Notes: a model not told the origin generated them from the letters alone. A DNA stretch of 64,000 nt from Neobacillus piezotolerans (GCF_003362805.1 NZ_QNQT01000001.1:806001-870000), one strand, 5' to 3'. Shown: positions 19,232 through 28,393, counted from the stretch's first letter. A program made the numbers and translations.

Positions 19232-19494
19232 AATGCGGATGGGCGCACGGCATTGATGGTCGCTACGCAAAACAATCGGATTGATGTTGTAAAGGTGCTG
19301 CTTGAAGCCGGGAACGACGTGAACACACGGGATATCACTCTCTTGACGCCATTTATTTGCGAAGGCGAAACGGTTTTCACGAAATCTTAAGCATCATGAT
19401 GATGTATGGAGCCGATTTAAAGAGCGTCAACTGTTCGGATGCACAGCGTTGTAGCCTGAAGCAAAAGTCGCTTGAGTTGTTGGGGGAAAAATAG
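19232..19494 (+). pseudogene. Ankyrin-repeat protein remnant
   Basis: From 19232 the frame reads ADGRTALMVATQNNRIDVVKV then LLEAGNDVNTRD, a textbook ankyrin repeat, before losing register near 19340. In the adjacent frame it resumes NGFHEILSIMMMYGADLKSVN and ends at TAG 19494. There is no start codon or ribosome site and the 5' part is missing. Two to three repeats survive with one frameshift, so the gene is dead. Ankyrin proteins of this kind are often solitary in Bacillaceae. Confidence 0.8.
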
Positions 19495-19495
19495 G

Positions 19496-19532
19496 TCAAA
19501 AAAAATGCACCCGCCGAAATCGGAAGGTGCCG
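19496..19532 (-). terminator. Terminator of the GldA-like gene
   Basis: GCACC (19507-19511) and GGTGC (19526-19530) pair around an inner CCG/CGG; on the minus strand the stem is followed by ATTTTTTTTG. Confidence 0.8.
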
Positions 19533-19536
19533 GAAG

Positions 19537-20610
19537 TCAATCGTTTACTAACCTCTCAAGCTGGAGGATGGAATTTGTCAGGTGTTCTGTTGTTAAAGCG
19601 ATATCCAGGAAGTGAATCGACTCCCCTGGGGCCAGGGCTTTGGCGGCGACTACTTCAGCGGCCCTTTCAGGTGCAAGTATGCCCATGCTTTTAAGGCTGA
19701 AAGGCAATCCGGTTTTTTTATAAAAGGGAAGCAGGCCAATAATTTCTTCTTCCCTGCCCTCGAGCATTAACTGGACGAGAATCCCGTAAGCTACTTTATC
19801 CCCATGAAGGAACGAATGGGCTTCGGGCAAATGGGTGAGACCGTTATGGATGGAGTGGGCTCCAGCAATCCTACCGAAATGGTCGCCAAACCCTCCAACC
19901 ATTCCGCCAGCCATGATGATCGTTTCACATACCTTTACAAGTTCATGAGTGGCCGTTCCTGTTTCGGCCGCTTCAAGGGCTTCGTTCCCGAAGGCAAGGA
20001 GATTGGTTTTACAAAGAAGTGCTGCTTCCCTGGCGATTTGCATTGGCACCGTCCAATTATGAATTTGCCTTAGCAAAGCATCTGCTTCATACCATTTGGC
20101 AAGCGTGTCCCCGATGCCGGCCCGGAGATAGGCGGGAGGGGAGGCCACGAGTATCGCAGGCTCGACAAGGATGGCCAGGGCGCTACCCTTAAAAATTGTA
20201 TAATGCAGGAATCGGCCGCGGCTGTCATAAATGACGCTTAACGGCGTCCATGCCGCGCAGGTCGATGCAAGGGTTGGTATCAAAATAAACGGAATCGAAA
20301 CAAGGTCTCCGGCCGCTTTTGCAAGATCGAGCACTTTTCCCCCGCCGACGGCAATGATGGCGTCATGGTTCGCATGGGCGACGAGGCTGCCTATCCGTTC
20401 AATTTCTTCTATTGAACATTCACCGCCATACGTTTCTCGCCGGGCATCAAGCCCATCTGGAAAATAGGAGTTTGTGGCGTTCCAGGATTTTTCCCCTGTC
20501 AGTACAAGAGGGTTTCCGATTCCGTGTCTGCCGAGCAGGGAGGGGAGACTATCAAGAATCCCGGCTTCACATGCATAATAATTCGGCGCCCCGCGCACTT
20601 CAAGTTTCAT
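19537..20610 (-). CDS. Iron-containing alcohol dehydrogenase family, GldA-like
   Basis: 357-residue NAD(P)-dependent dehydrogenase of the glycerol-dehydrogenase-like branch of family III. The cofactor motif AVGGGKVLDLAKAAGD lies near 88-103. Metal-binding positions are visible as Asp in GIGDTLAKWYEA, His in GAHSIHNGLTH and His in HSFLHGDKVAYG. The start at 20610 has GGAG nine bases upstream; the ATG three codons earlier overlaps that site. It lies downstream of metNIQ on the same strand, 75 bases past metQ, beyond an 11-bp hairpin. Read-through from the SAM riboswitch-controlled operon is therefore possible. Its substrate is unknown. Confidence 0.85.
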   Translation of the reverse strand: MKLEVRGAPNYYACEAGILDSLPSLLGRHGIGNPLVLTGEKSWNATNSYFPDGLDARRETYGGECSIEEIERIGSLVAHANHDAIIAVGGGKVLDLAKAAGDLVSIPFILIPTLASTCAAWTPLSVIYDSRGRFLHYTIFKGSALAILVEPAILVASPPAYLRAGIGDTLAKWYEADALLRQIHNWTVPMQIAREAALLCKTNLLAFGNEALEAAETGTATHELVKVCETIIMAGGMVGGFGDHFGRIAGAHSIHNGLTHLPEAHSFLHGDKVAYGILVQLMLEGREEEIIGLLPFYKKTGLPFSLKSMGILAPERAAEVVAAKALAPGESIHFLDIALTTEHLTNSILQLERLVND

Positions 20611-20631
20611 CGTACACATCTCCTTATAAAT

Positions 20632-20660
20632 GAAGCCAGCACATAAGCGGTGCTGGCTTC
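20632..20660 (-). terminator. Intercistronic hairpin between metQ and the GldA-like gene
   Basis: A perfect 11-bp stem, GAAGCCAGCAC (20632-20642) with GTGCTGGCTTC (20650-20660), loop of 7. On the minus strand it is followed by ATTTATA, not a full U-run, so it may protect the metQ mRNA end or only partly terminate. Confidence 0.65.
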
Positions 20661-20684
20661 TCTGCTATCTGTTTGAAAGTATGC

Positions 20685-21527
20685 TTAGCGGTTTTTCATC
20701 CATTCCGGCTTGCCGAAACCCTGGAAGTCGCTGTCAATTGTCTTTTCGAACTCTTTTGATTCAACCGCGTCCTTAATATCTTTTGCAAATTCGGAATTAA
20801 GGTCTTTCGTATTTACGACAACACGGTTGCGGTAATCATCCGGCATATCTTCCAGCTGAAGCGCGTCAAGCAGGTTCATCTTCGCGGCAAGTGCGAAGTT
20901 GCCTGGTACAAGGGCAAGGTCGACGCTTTCAACGGAGCGAGGTAGCTGTGCGGCTTCGATTGGTGTGAACTTAAGGTTCTTAGGGTTATCTTTCACATCC
21001 TTTTCCGATGCTTTCAGCGGGTCGATTGAAGAGTCAATCGTGATAAGTCCTGCGTCTTCAAGCACACCCAATGCGCGGGCAAGGTTTGTTGGGTCGTTTG
21101 GCAGGGAAACCGTGCTGCCGTCCGCTACTTCTTCCACTGATTTGAATTTAGTTGAGAAAATTCCCATTGGGGCGGTCGGGACGATCACAAGTTCAGAAAG
21201 CTCCAGGTTGTTTTGTTTCGCGAAGTTTTCCATATAGATTTTGTGCTGGAACAGGTTCGCGTCGATATCGCCGTTGCCAAGCGCAAGGTTTGGCTGAACG
21301 TAGTCGCTGAATTCGACAACTTCAACTTTGTAGCCTTTTTCCTCAAGTAATGGCTTGATGGCTTTTGACGCCATGTCACTGTATGGGCCGGCGGTGGCGC
21401 CGATTTTGATTTCCTTCTTCTCCGCTTTTTCTCCGCCGTTTTTGGAGGAAGACTCGCTGGAATCGCCGCAGGCTGCAAGGGCGCCGAGGCTTAGTACCAG
21501 AATTAGGGCAAGCAATACTTTTTTCAT
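20685..21527 (-). CDS. metQ: Methionine ABC transporter substrate-binding lipoprotein MetQ
   Basis: 280-residue lipoprotein of the NlpA/MetQ family; the signal peptide ends LGALAAC with Cys20. Family landmarks include IKIGATAGPYSDMASKAIKP after the linker, NLFQHKIYMENF near 99-110, the VSLPNDPTNLARAL segment near 144-157 and the end GFGKPEWM. It captures D- or L-methionine outside the membrane and delivers it to MetI-MetN. It is the third gene of metN-metI-metQ, 65 bases past metI. The SAM riboswitch upstream of metN confirms methionine as the substrate. Confidence 0.95.
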   Translation of the reverse strand: MKKVLLALILVLSLGALAACGDSSESSSKNGGEKAEKKEIKIGATAGPYSDMASKAIKPLLEEKGYKVEVVEFSDYVQPNLALGNGDIDANLFQHKIYMENFAKQNNLELSELVIVPTAPMGIFSTKFKSVEEVADGSTVSLPNDPTNLARALGVLEDAGLITIDSSIDPLKASEKDVKDNPKNLKFTPIEAAQLPRSVESVDLALVPGNFALAAKMNLLDALQLEDMPDDYRNRVVVNTKDLNSEFAKDIKDAVESKEFEKTIDSDFQGFGKPEWMKNR

Positions 21528-21591
21528 TTCTCTTGTTCTCCTTTGATGTTTTTATTTATTTTGAAAAGCAATTCGCTTTTGCAAAAGCAGG

Positions 21592-22260
21592 TTAACGTCT
21601 GTCCACTTTCCTGCTAATGGCGTCGCCTGTTAGCTGGATAATCTGGACAAGGCAAATCAGGATGACGATTGTAACAAGCATGACGGTGTTATCATAGCGG
21701 TAATAGCCAAAGCGGATTGCCAGGTCCCCGATGCCGCCGCCGCCGACAATGCCGGCCATGGCTGAAAAGCCAATCAACGAAATTGTTGTAAGCGTTACGC
21801 CCTGGACAATCCCGGGCTTTGCTTCAGGCAGAAGGACATCCTTGATAATCATCCATGGTGTCGCGCCGACCGCTACGGCAGCCTCGATAATTCCCTTATC
21901 GATTTCCCTCAGGGATGTTTCTACCAATCTTGCAAAAAACGGAATCGCGGCAACCGAAAGTGAAACACTCGCGGCAATTGGACCGATTGTTGTACCGGTA
22001 ATCAATTTTGTCAGCGGCAAAAGGGCGACAAGCAATATGATGAACGGAATTGAACGGATCATATTGACCAGGAAGCCAAGGATCGATTTCACCGGCCTGT
22101 TTTCTAGAAACAATCCCCTATCGGAAACAAACAGGAGCACGCCGAGAGGGAGGCCAGTGGCAAGCGCTACTCCAAGGGAGATGAGGACCATCTGGACAGT
22201 CTGAAAAAATGCCTTATTTAGGTCAGGGAGCAATTGTTGGATTGTCTCAAGCATGCGCAA
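21592..22260 (-). CDS. metI: Methionine ABC transporter permease MetI
   Basis: 222-residue permease with five membrane helices. The MetI-type coupling segment is visible as EAAVAVGATPWMIIKDVLLP near 133-152, and the sequence GFSAMAGIVGGGGIGDLAIR follows near 173-192. The start overlaps the 3' end of metN by 14 bases, so translation is coupled. MetI dimerises and is driven by MetN to move methionine inward. Length and features are standard. Confidence 0.95.
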   Translation of the reverse strand: MRMLETIQQLLPDLNKAFFQTVQMVLISLGVALATGLPLGVLLFVSDRGLFLENRPVKSILGFLVNMIRSIPFIILLVALLPLTKLITGTTIGPIAASVSLSVAAIPFFARLVETSLREIDKGIIEAAVAVGATPWMIIKDVLLPEAKPGIVQGVTLTTISLIGFSAMAGIVGGGGIGDLAIRFGYYRYDNTVMLVTIVILICLVQIIQLTGDAISRKVDRR

Positions 22261-23257
22261 TCACCTCCACGTTATTTGTCCTTTCGATGATATAGGCAAT
22301 GGCTTTCTCAATCTCCGTTTTTTCCCCGTTCAGTTCCATAATGAAAATCCCGAGGGGGACCGATTGGATATACTCGATCTTTCCATGAAGGATATTGCCT
22401 TTCACCTTGAATTGCTGGAGTACATCCGATACAATCGCTTCCTCGGCCGCGCTTCCCTTGAAGGTTATTTTTATGACAGGACCCTGGCGCCTCTCCAAAA
22501 GGTGTTCCGGAAGCTCGAAATGGAGGACACTGTTGATGAAAGCCTTCGTCAGCGGCTGCTTTGGATTCGCGAAAATGTCGTAAACCTGACCTTCCTCGAT
22601 GATCTTCCCGTCCTGCATGACGGCGATCCGGTCACAGATTTCCTTTACGACATCCATTTCATGGGTGATCAGGACAATCGTTAGGCCAAGCTCTTTGTTG
22701 ATTTTTTTCAAAAGGGAAAGGATGGACTTTGTCGTGCTCGGATCAAGCGCGGATGTCGCTTCATCGCACAGAAGGACATTCGGGTCGTTTGCGAGGGCCC
22801 TTGCGATTCCGACCCGCTGTTTTTGCCCGCCGCTCAGCTGTGCAGGATAGACATCCCTTTTATCGGAGAGGCCGACAAGTTCAAGCAGTTCGCTGACGCG
22901 CTTTTCAATCTGCGCTTTGTCCTTTCCTGCTGCTTTTAGTGCGAACGCTATATTCTCGAAAACAGTTTTTGAGGATACAAGGTAAAAGTGCTGAAAAATC
23001 ATCCCGATTTTCTGTCTTGCTTGGCGCAGTTCCCTGTCGGAAAGGGAGGTAAGCTTAACCCCGTCGACTGTGATTTCTCCCGAAGTGGGCTTCTCAAGGA
23101 GGTTCAGGCAGCGGATTAATGAACTTTTTCCCGCGCCGCTGTACCCGACGATCCCGAAGATTTCGCCTTTATTAATTTCAAGGGAAACGTTGTCGACGCC
23201 TATCACATTTCCCTTTCTCGTCTTATACTCTTTAACAACTTTATCGATTACGATCAT
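22247..23257 (-). CDS. metN: Methionine ABC transporter ATPase MetN
   Basis: 336-residue ATPase. Walker A is GYSGAGKSSLIRCLN near 38-52, signature LSGGQKQRVGIARAL near 140-154, Walker B VLLCDEATSALDP near 160-172. The C-terminal NIL domain (about 262-336) binds methionine in this family and slows transport when cell methionine is high. First gene of the operon, with GAGGGGG before the ATG. The SAM riboswitch lies about 110 bases upstream and switches the operon off when SAM is abundant. Confidence 0.95.
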   Translation of the reverse strand: MIVIDKVVKEYKTRKGNVIGVDNVSLEINKGEIFGIVGYSGAGKSSLIRCLNLLEKPTSGEITVDGVKLTSLSDRELRQARQKIGMIFQHFYLVSSKTVFENIAFALKAAGKDKAQIEKRVSELLELVGLSDKRDVYPAQLSGGQKQRVGIARALANDPNVLLCDEATSALDPSTTKSILSLLKKINKELGLTIVLITHEMDVVKEICDRIAVMQDGKIIEEGQVYDIFANPKQPLTKAFINSVLHFELPEHLLERRQGPVIKITFKGSAAEEAIVSDVLQQFKVKGNILHGKIEYIQSVPLGIFIMELNGEKTEIEKAIAYIIERTNNVEVIAHA

Positions 23258-23365
23258 GGATTTACCCCCTCTGTTGGTAAAAGAACATTATTTGCAAATA
23301 GTGATTATGTATGGCGGCTTGAAAAAAAAACCGTTGCGCGCCCATCTGTTGGCTTTATAAGTTTT

Positions 23366-23526
23366 TCAAAACAAAAAGCCCCTTTCATTCAGAAAGAGGC
23401 ATCGAAAACAACTAAGTTAACGACTTATCTTCCAGAATGAATCCATTCTGCAGGAAGTGGCACCGTTCCCATACTTGGTGGTTGCCGGACGTCATCGGGC
23501 CTGTCCCTCGGTCGCTCTTGATAAGT
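23366..23526 (-). ncRNA. SAM-I (S-box) riboswitch with expression-platform terminator
   Basis: On the minus strand the aptamer begins CTTATCAAGAGCGACC (23510-23525) and shows the S-box core GAGGGACAGGCCCGATGA, CCGGCAACC, then GGTGCCA-type 3' strand, closing with ATAAG of P1 near 23424-23429. An intrinsic terminator follows: GCCTCTTTCTGAATGAAAGGGGC then TTTTTG at about 23373-23400. It precedes metN by about 110 bases. SAM binding would stabilise the aptamer and let the terminator form, turning off metNIQ. Confidence 0.95.
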
Positions 23527-23729
23527 GTTTTTTGTATGAAATTAACAATACATATCATAATCCTAGGAAAAATGGATGTCAACAAGCAAATTTGAGTTTA
23601 TTATTCTGATAACGCTTACAATGTTGCTAATTAAGGAAATTATCGAAAAATATTTTTTTGGAGTTATTCGAACATTAATCGTAATGTTTTCTGTTAGGGA
23701 CCGTCTAATTAGAAAAGGGGGGCGATAGT

Positions 23730-24197
23730 TTGAAATCTATCCTTTTGGGATTATTGACATTTTCGATATTTTTCATGGCCGGATGTACGAATGGCAACCA
23801 GGGAGATGGACCGATAGAGGATGAACTTTTTAGGAGGGAAGCATTCATTGAGGTTAACGGAAACGGGTATGAACTTAAACGAGGGGGCTATAGGTGGGAA
23901 ACCAGGCTGAAATCTGGCCAAACCAGGGTTGAAATGACAGATCACGCATCTCCGTTTCAAATGGCTTCAAGCATGGAGGCAATCAAATTAGAACCAAATC
24001 AACAAGTGAAAATACGAATTGATGGAGACCCGAAAATAGAGGTATATGACTGGAATGAAGGAGGCAGAGGGAATAAATATGAACTAAGTCATATTCAATT
24101 TGTTGCCCCTGCAAATAAGGGCGAATACATCTTTGAAGTTTTTTCAAAATGGAAAAACGGCGAGGCGTCGTATACATTTGTGGTGGATGTTCAGTAG
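23730..24197 (+). CDS. Uncharacterised lipoprotein
   Basis: 155-residue predicted lipoprotein: the TTG start has AGAAAAGGGGGGC upstream, and the signal peptide ends FFMAGC with Cys19. The mature part is beta-rich: EVNGNGYELKRGGYRWE near 43-59, and a C-terminal segment KGEYIFEVFSKWKNGEASY that looks like an immunoglobulin-like strand pair. I do not recognise a named family. Small lipoproteins of this look occur singly in Bacillaceae. No neighbour suggests a role. Confidence 0.7.
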   Translation: MKSILLGLLTFSIFFMAGCTNGNQGDGPIEDELFRREAFIEVNGNGYELKRGGYRWETRLKSGQTRVEMTDHASPFQMASSMEAIKLEPNQQVKIRIDGDPKIEVYDWNEGGRGNKYELSHIQFVAPANKGEYIFEVFSKWKNGEASYTFVVDVQ

Positions 24198-24330
24198 AGT
24201 TTTAAAAAGTGATTGTGAAAGATACTTGTCCCTCATATTGGCTGTACCTTAATAGATTCCTAGAGCTCTTTTCCTTTGGTTGGTATGATAAGGAGAAATA
24301 TATCGTCCACGAATCAAAGGAGTTGGGAAA

Positions 24331-25245
24331 ATGGAACTGTATGATCAGTTGATGAAAGAAGCAAAATATTGGATCCGTTTTGAATTAGGGCTTGATGAAT
24401 TGGATGGCAAGGAGTACTTTAATGAAATCTATCACCGGGTATCTTCAATTTTTCATTCCCTTTTTAATAAGAAAGATACGATAATGCTAATTGCAACGGC
24501 TAATCAACACATTGATTACAAAGGATATGAGCTGCCCCGAATCCATCGTTTTATAAAAAATGCCAAATCATTAAAACGATTGAAGTTTGAAACTGTCCCT
24601 TATGAGAATGATGAAGAGGATTTAGAGAGAAAAACTACCCGATATAGTTTAAGGGTAGAAAAAGGGGACTTGCGTTTAGGTTATCTTTTTCAAGCGATCG
24701 CCAATAAGGATTTCGGCACGAAGCCAACAATTTATGGAGATGTTTACTTGCTGAATTTGACCAGGAAAACATTGTTGCACATGTATGATGACCGCGGATG
24801 TGATGTGTATAGTTTGGAAAAAGATACACTTCTGCCAATTTACCATGAATACAGGAAGTGGATATTAGATTATAACCGAATACGAATCGACCATATATTC
24901 CAAGAAGGATTATATGGTTACACCGAAACTTCTGAGGAATTGGAAAACAGGCTTCAAACGAATGAACAGAAGGTAAAAGAAACAAATATCAATTTATTTT
25001 TTTCAAATACATGCGAAATCACTCATCAATTGGAAATTCCAAAAGAGGCTGCGGAAGAGTGTGTGAAAGAGATGAAGCAAACCGGGTTTACTATTGAAGC
25101 AGATGACCATTTTAGCTGCATAGTTCTTAAAGCCAGAAAAACCGAAGCTTTGGCACTTATCGATTATCAATCTGAACTTATCTCGTTGTACGCCACGAAA
25201 TATAAAGGGAAGTATAACGGGTGGACAACTAAAAGGGTTTTTTGA
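24331..25245 (+). CDS. DUF3885 domain protein
   Basis: 304 residues. The C-terminal half of the first domain contains MYDDRGCDVYSLEKDTLLPI followed by YRKWILDYNR, which I recognise as the DUF3885 core, and the N-terminal segment (about 12-60) fits the start of the same domain. Residues 210-304 form a second part with an EEC..MKQTGFTIEADDHF stretch that looks like a small alpha/beta domain. No function is established for DUF3885; several Bacillus members sit near polymorphic toxin or immunity genes, but none is seen here. A GGAG ribosome site is present. Confidence 0.7.
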   Translation: MELYDQLMKEAKYWIRFELGLDELDGKEYFNEIYHRVSSIFHSLFNKKDTIMLIATANQHIDYKGYELPRIHRFIKNAKSLKRLKFETVPYENDEEDLERKTTRYSLRVEKGDLRLGYLFQAIANKDFGTKPTIYGDVYLLNLTRKTLLHMYDDRGCDVYSLEKDTLLPIYHEYRKWILDYNRIRIDHIFQEGLYGYTETSEELENRLQTNEQKVKETNINLFFSNTCEITHQLEIPKEAAEECVKEMKQTGFTIEADDHFSCIVLKARKTEALALIDYQSELISLYATKYKGKYNGWTTKRVF

Positions 25246-25276
25246 TTGTTCTAAACAAATAAGAGGAGAATGAAAG

Positions 25277-26218
25277 ATGAATTACAAAATGAATCCAATA
25301 GCTGATCTGAAAAATGACTTTAATGGATATACACTCGCTTCTGTTACTTTGGGTTCAAGCGGAGAAATTTGCATCCTTGGGGTTAATGAAGTCCCTGCAA
25401 GGATTGGTGGGATGTTCCCGCCTGTGCAAACTAAGACGAGCCATAATTACAAAGTGATTATTTTGGGAAAGGAGTATAAGCAGGAGGTTAAAATAAAAAA
25501 ACAAAAGTGGAATTATCATTTCATTCAAATAATCGATGAAAATCATATTCTGCTTGCTTGCGCGCGGGCTGAATTATATGAAAATGGCGAGTATGACCGT
25601 AACGCAAAAGTTTTTGATTTTGAGGGAAATCTCATACGGGAGTTTTTGCTTGGCGACGGCATCCAGGATTTATATGTTACTCGCGAAAATAAAATCTGGA
25701 CTTCCTATTTTGATGAAGGCGTTTTTGGGAATTATGGCTGGGACAATCCGATTGGAGCTTATGGATTAAGGGCATGGGATTCCGATGGGAAAGAGATTTA
25801 TACATACAGAAATGACGACCCGCATTTCATCAGTGACTGTTATGCGCTAAATGTTGCGGGAGAAGAGGATGTCTGGTTTTATTTTTACACGGAGTTCGAG
25901 CTTGGAAGATACAAAAACGGAAAACTTGAGTATTTCCAGCCGGATGTGGAAGGTTCGGACGGTTTTATCGTTTATAAAGAGTATTTTTTGTTTAGGGGAG
26001 ATTATGATGACCGGGATCAGTATATTCTTTATAAAGTGGGGCCTGGAAATCGTTTGAATAAGGTGACCATTCTTACGTTGGCCGATGAAACAGATAACTT
26101 GCTAACACCTTCTCTCCTTAGCTGCAGGGGGGCGGAGATGCTTTTTGTAAGTGATAATAAAGTGTATGTGTTACATCTTAAAGATCTATTGCGTGAAAGA
26201 GGTTATCTGGAAAGTTAA
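25277..26218 (+). CDS. Uncharacterised protein, beta-propeller-like
   Basis: 313 residues, cytoplasmic by sequence: no signal peptide or helices. Repeated short beta units such as KVFDFEGNLIREFLLGDGI, DLYVTRENKIWTSYFDEGVF, RAWDSDGKEIYTYRN and VWFYFYTEFELGRYKNGKLE, each with an aromatic-Asp-Gly turn, suggest a propeller of about five to six blades. I know similar Firmicutes proteins only as hypothetical. A strong AAGAGGAG lies before the ATG, and it begins 31 bases after the DUF3885 gene, so the two are probably cotranscribed. Confidence 0.65.
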   Translation: MNYKMNPIADLKNDFNGYTLASVTLGSSGEICILGVNEVPARIGGMFPPVQTKTSHNYKVIILGKEYKQEVKIKKQKWNYHFIQIIDENHILLACARAELYENGEYDRNAKVFDFEGNLIREFLLGDGIQDLYVTRENKIWTSYFDEGVFGNYGWDNPIGAYGLRAWDSDGKEIYTYRNDDPHFISDCYALNVAGEEDVWFYFYTEFELGRYKNGKLEYFQPDVEGSDGFIVYKEYFLFRGDYDDRDQYILYKVGPGNRLNKVTILTLADETDNLLTPSLLSCRGAEMLFVSDNKVYVLHLKDLLRERGYLES

Positions 26219-26245
26219 ATCCTCATAGAAAAGGAGCTATACGAT

Positions 26246-26995
26246 ATGAGGTTAGTCAAAGTTATTTTGTCGACACTCGTTTTATCATTCATAATTTCCC
26301 TCTTTGGTTCGTTAAAAAACTACACCCCAATATCACAGAGAGAACCTGATGTTTACTATTTATCTGTTTGGGAAAGTTTCAACTTTAAATTTATGTACCT
26401 TACGCCGTTTTTGCTCTTGACGAGTGTTATAGCCTTTTTGATCTATGTACGAATCGTAAAGATACACCGTTTGTCAAATATATATAAGGCTTTTAAGGTT
26501 GTTTTTAGTATATTGATAGCAGCTTCTATCACGTCGCTAACTGTTTTTTTTATAGATAATAAAGGTGAAACCAACGATATTTATCTGATACCGCAGGGGT
26601 TTGAAGGAGACGTTTATGCTTTTTACAATATTAAAGGAGCACCGAAGGTTAAAACTGAGGATGGCTATGAAGTCCATGTAATTAATGAAAAAGGTTATTT
26701 TTTAACATCGAAACCTGACATGGATTATGGCACTGTTACGGATAAATATTTTTATGTTGATGAAAAAGGGAACCGGACTCCTATTAGCAATAAATGTGTC
26801 AGCTTATTCGGTACTGGCGGATTTTCAACAACTTCAGGTCATGAAAAAATCGACCTTCGTTATACAGGGTTCAATCTAACAAAAGATCGTTGTAGCCAGG
26901 AATTTATGACGGCAATTCATGGTTGGGAAGAAAAGAAAGAAACCATCATCCATGAAATCGTAAAGGAATACTACGGAGTTGAACTTGGTCTTTAA
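26246..26995 (+). CDS. Uncharacterised membrane protein
   Basis: 249 residues with three N-terminal helices (about 3-22, 48-70 and 86-106) and a 140-residue outer domain rich in Gly, Asp and Tyr. The domain opens IYLIPQGFEGDVYAFYNIKG, a turn seen in DUF6843-like proteins of Bacillus, and has TSGHEKIDLRYTGFNLT near its end. Function unknown. It follows the propeller gene by 27 bases with AAAAGGAGC ahead of the ATG, so the 24331-26995 genes may form one unit. Confidence 0.6.
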   Translation: MRLVKVILSTLVLSFIISLFGSLKNYTPISQREPDVYYLSVWESFNFKFMYLTPFLLLTSVIAFLIYVRIVKIHRLSNIYKAFKVVFSILIAASITSLTVFFIDNKGETNDIYLIPQGFEGDVYAFYNIKGAPKVKTEDGYEVHVINEKGYFLTSKPDMDYGTVTDKYFYVDEKGNRTPISNKCVSLFGTGGFSTTSGHEKIDLRYTGFNLTKDRCSQEFMTAIHGWEEKKETIIHEIVKEYYGVELGL

Positions 26996-27069
26996 CCGCT
27001 TAAGGGCAGCTGGTTGGAGAGAAATTGTTTTAGGGTAATGATGAAACGAAATTAGAGGAGCCGATCGGT

Positions 27070-27582
27070 ATGCCTTATGCACCATTTAAAACCCGCATTT
27101 ACGCATTTTTATTAGATTATCTTGTTATCGTTATATACGGTATTTTTGTTGTGGGTGCCATTTCTTTTGTGTTTCGGCCATATTTTCCCCCTTTATTTTC
27201 AAGTTCCCCTGTAACAGCTGAACTGACAGGTTTTTTGATGATGACAATGCCAGTTTCGCTTTATTTTATTTTAAGTGAATGTTCCAAATGGCAGGGGACT
27301 TTTGGGAAGAGGAAAATGGGAATGCGTGTTGTTGATGGTGAAGGAAAGCGTATTGGAATCGGTCGCTCTGCTTTGCGAACAACTATCAAGTTTCTTCCCT
27401 GGGAGGTAGCCCATTTCTGTATATGGCGATTAGTGCTTCCGTCCGGCTTTTCTGATTCTACTGTTATTGTGATTTTAAGCGGTGTCAATCTTTTAATATT
27501 GCTATATCTAATCATTCCTCTTACTAATAAAAGAAGGAAAAATGTATATGACTGGATTGCGGGTACGGAAGTCGTTCGTTGA
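27070..27582 (+). CDS. RDD-family membrane protein
   Basis: 170 residues. The RDD signature is present as KTRIYAFLLDYLVIVIYGIF (Arg9, Asp16) in helix 1, then the helix-2 region and the KWQGTFGKRKMGMRVVD loop characteristic of the family, and two further helices ending in RKNVYDWIAGTEVV. RDD proteins are poorly understood small membrane proteins, sometimes ion transporters. It has its own GAGGAG site and is 74 bases after the preceding gene. Confidence 0.85.
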   Translation: MPYAPFKTRIYAFLLDYLVIVIYGIFVVGAISFVFRPYFPPLFSSSPVTAELTGFLMMTMPVSLYFILSECSKWQGTFGKRKMGMRVVDGEGKRIGIGRSALRTTIKFLPWEVAHFCIWRLVLPSGFSDSTVIVILSGVNLLILLYLIIPLTNKRRKNVYDWIAGTEVVR

Positions 27583-27644
27583 AACAAGATAAGCGAATAT
27601 TTTGCGATTTGGAATTAATTTTGAATAATTTGGGAGAATGATAA

Positions 27645-28331
27645 GTGAATACCCTAGTAGATCAAGCAGTTTTAAACAATGTAGCTTGGTGTGAGATTGT
27701 TTGTAATACACATGGTATTGCTGGAATTTCAAAACAACAAGTATGGGGCTTGCTTTCAAAAGCACCACCATTTTACCCCGAAATCATTACAATAAGTAAG
27801 GATGTACCTATTGAAGAAATAAAACACTTTATTGAAAATGGAAATGACTCAAGCATTAAAGACAGTTATGCAAATAATGATCTGGCACGTTTTGGTTTTA
27901 AAATTCTGTTTGAGGCAGAATGGATTTATCATTCATCTGTATCAGACTTAGAGCCAATTCAATCAAACAGGCGTGTGATTACAACAGAAGAGGATTTAGC
28001 TCAATGGACTATAACTAGTGAATTGGATGGCGTGATTAAACCAGACCTATTAAAACGAAAAAACGTGAAAATTTTCATACTCGAGAAAAATGATGGTATA
28101 TACGGTTTTATAGCGAATTTGAATGCCAATGTTGTAGGGATATCCAATGTTTTTTCCATAGGCAAGGAAAATAAGAGTTTGTGGCGAGATATTCCTCAAG
28201 TTGTGGCAAACGAATTTCCAGGGCTAGCCATGGTGGGATATGAGCACGGCAGTACACTTGAAGACGCCCATTTATCCGGATGGAGATCAATTGGGCCACT
28301 CCGTGTGTGGTTTAAATCGATAAAAGATTAG
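27645..28331 (+). CDS. Uncharacterised protein, possibly GNAT-like
   Basis: 228 residues from GTG 27645, with GGGAGAATG upstream. The C-terminal half has an acetyltransferase-like look: EKNDGIYGFIANLNANVVGI (a central beta pair), then ISNVFS and a final strand segment MVGYEHGSTLEDAHLSGWRS. I could not confirm an acetyl-CoA P-loop (Q/RxxGxG/A), so the call is tentative. The N-terminal part HGIAGISKQQVWGLLSKAPPF resembles the start of FR47-like transferases. It ends at a strong hairpin and is probably monocistronic. Confidence 0.55.
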   Translation: MNTLVDQAVLNNVAWCEIVCNTHGIAGISKQQVWGLLSKAPPFYPEIITISKDVPIEEIKHFIENGNDSSIKDSYANNDLARFGFKILFEAEWIYHSSVSDLEPIQSNRRVITTEEDLAQWTITSELDGVIKPDLLKRKNVKIFILEKNDGIYGFIANLNANVVGISNVFSIGKENKSLWRDIPQVVANEFPGLAMVGYEHGSTLEDAHLSGWRSIGPLRVWFKSIKD

Positions 28332-28393
28332 ATGGAGTAAATATCCAATTAATGATTCTCATTTCATCAACGCCTGTTTTATATAAAAAATAA

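Noticed and set aside
20632-20660. Hairpin after metQ called as a full terminator
   Set aside because: It is a perfect 11-bp stem but lacks a U-run on the minus strand, so only partial termination or mRNA protection is claimed.
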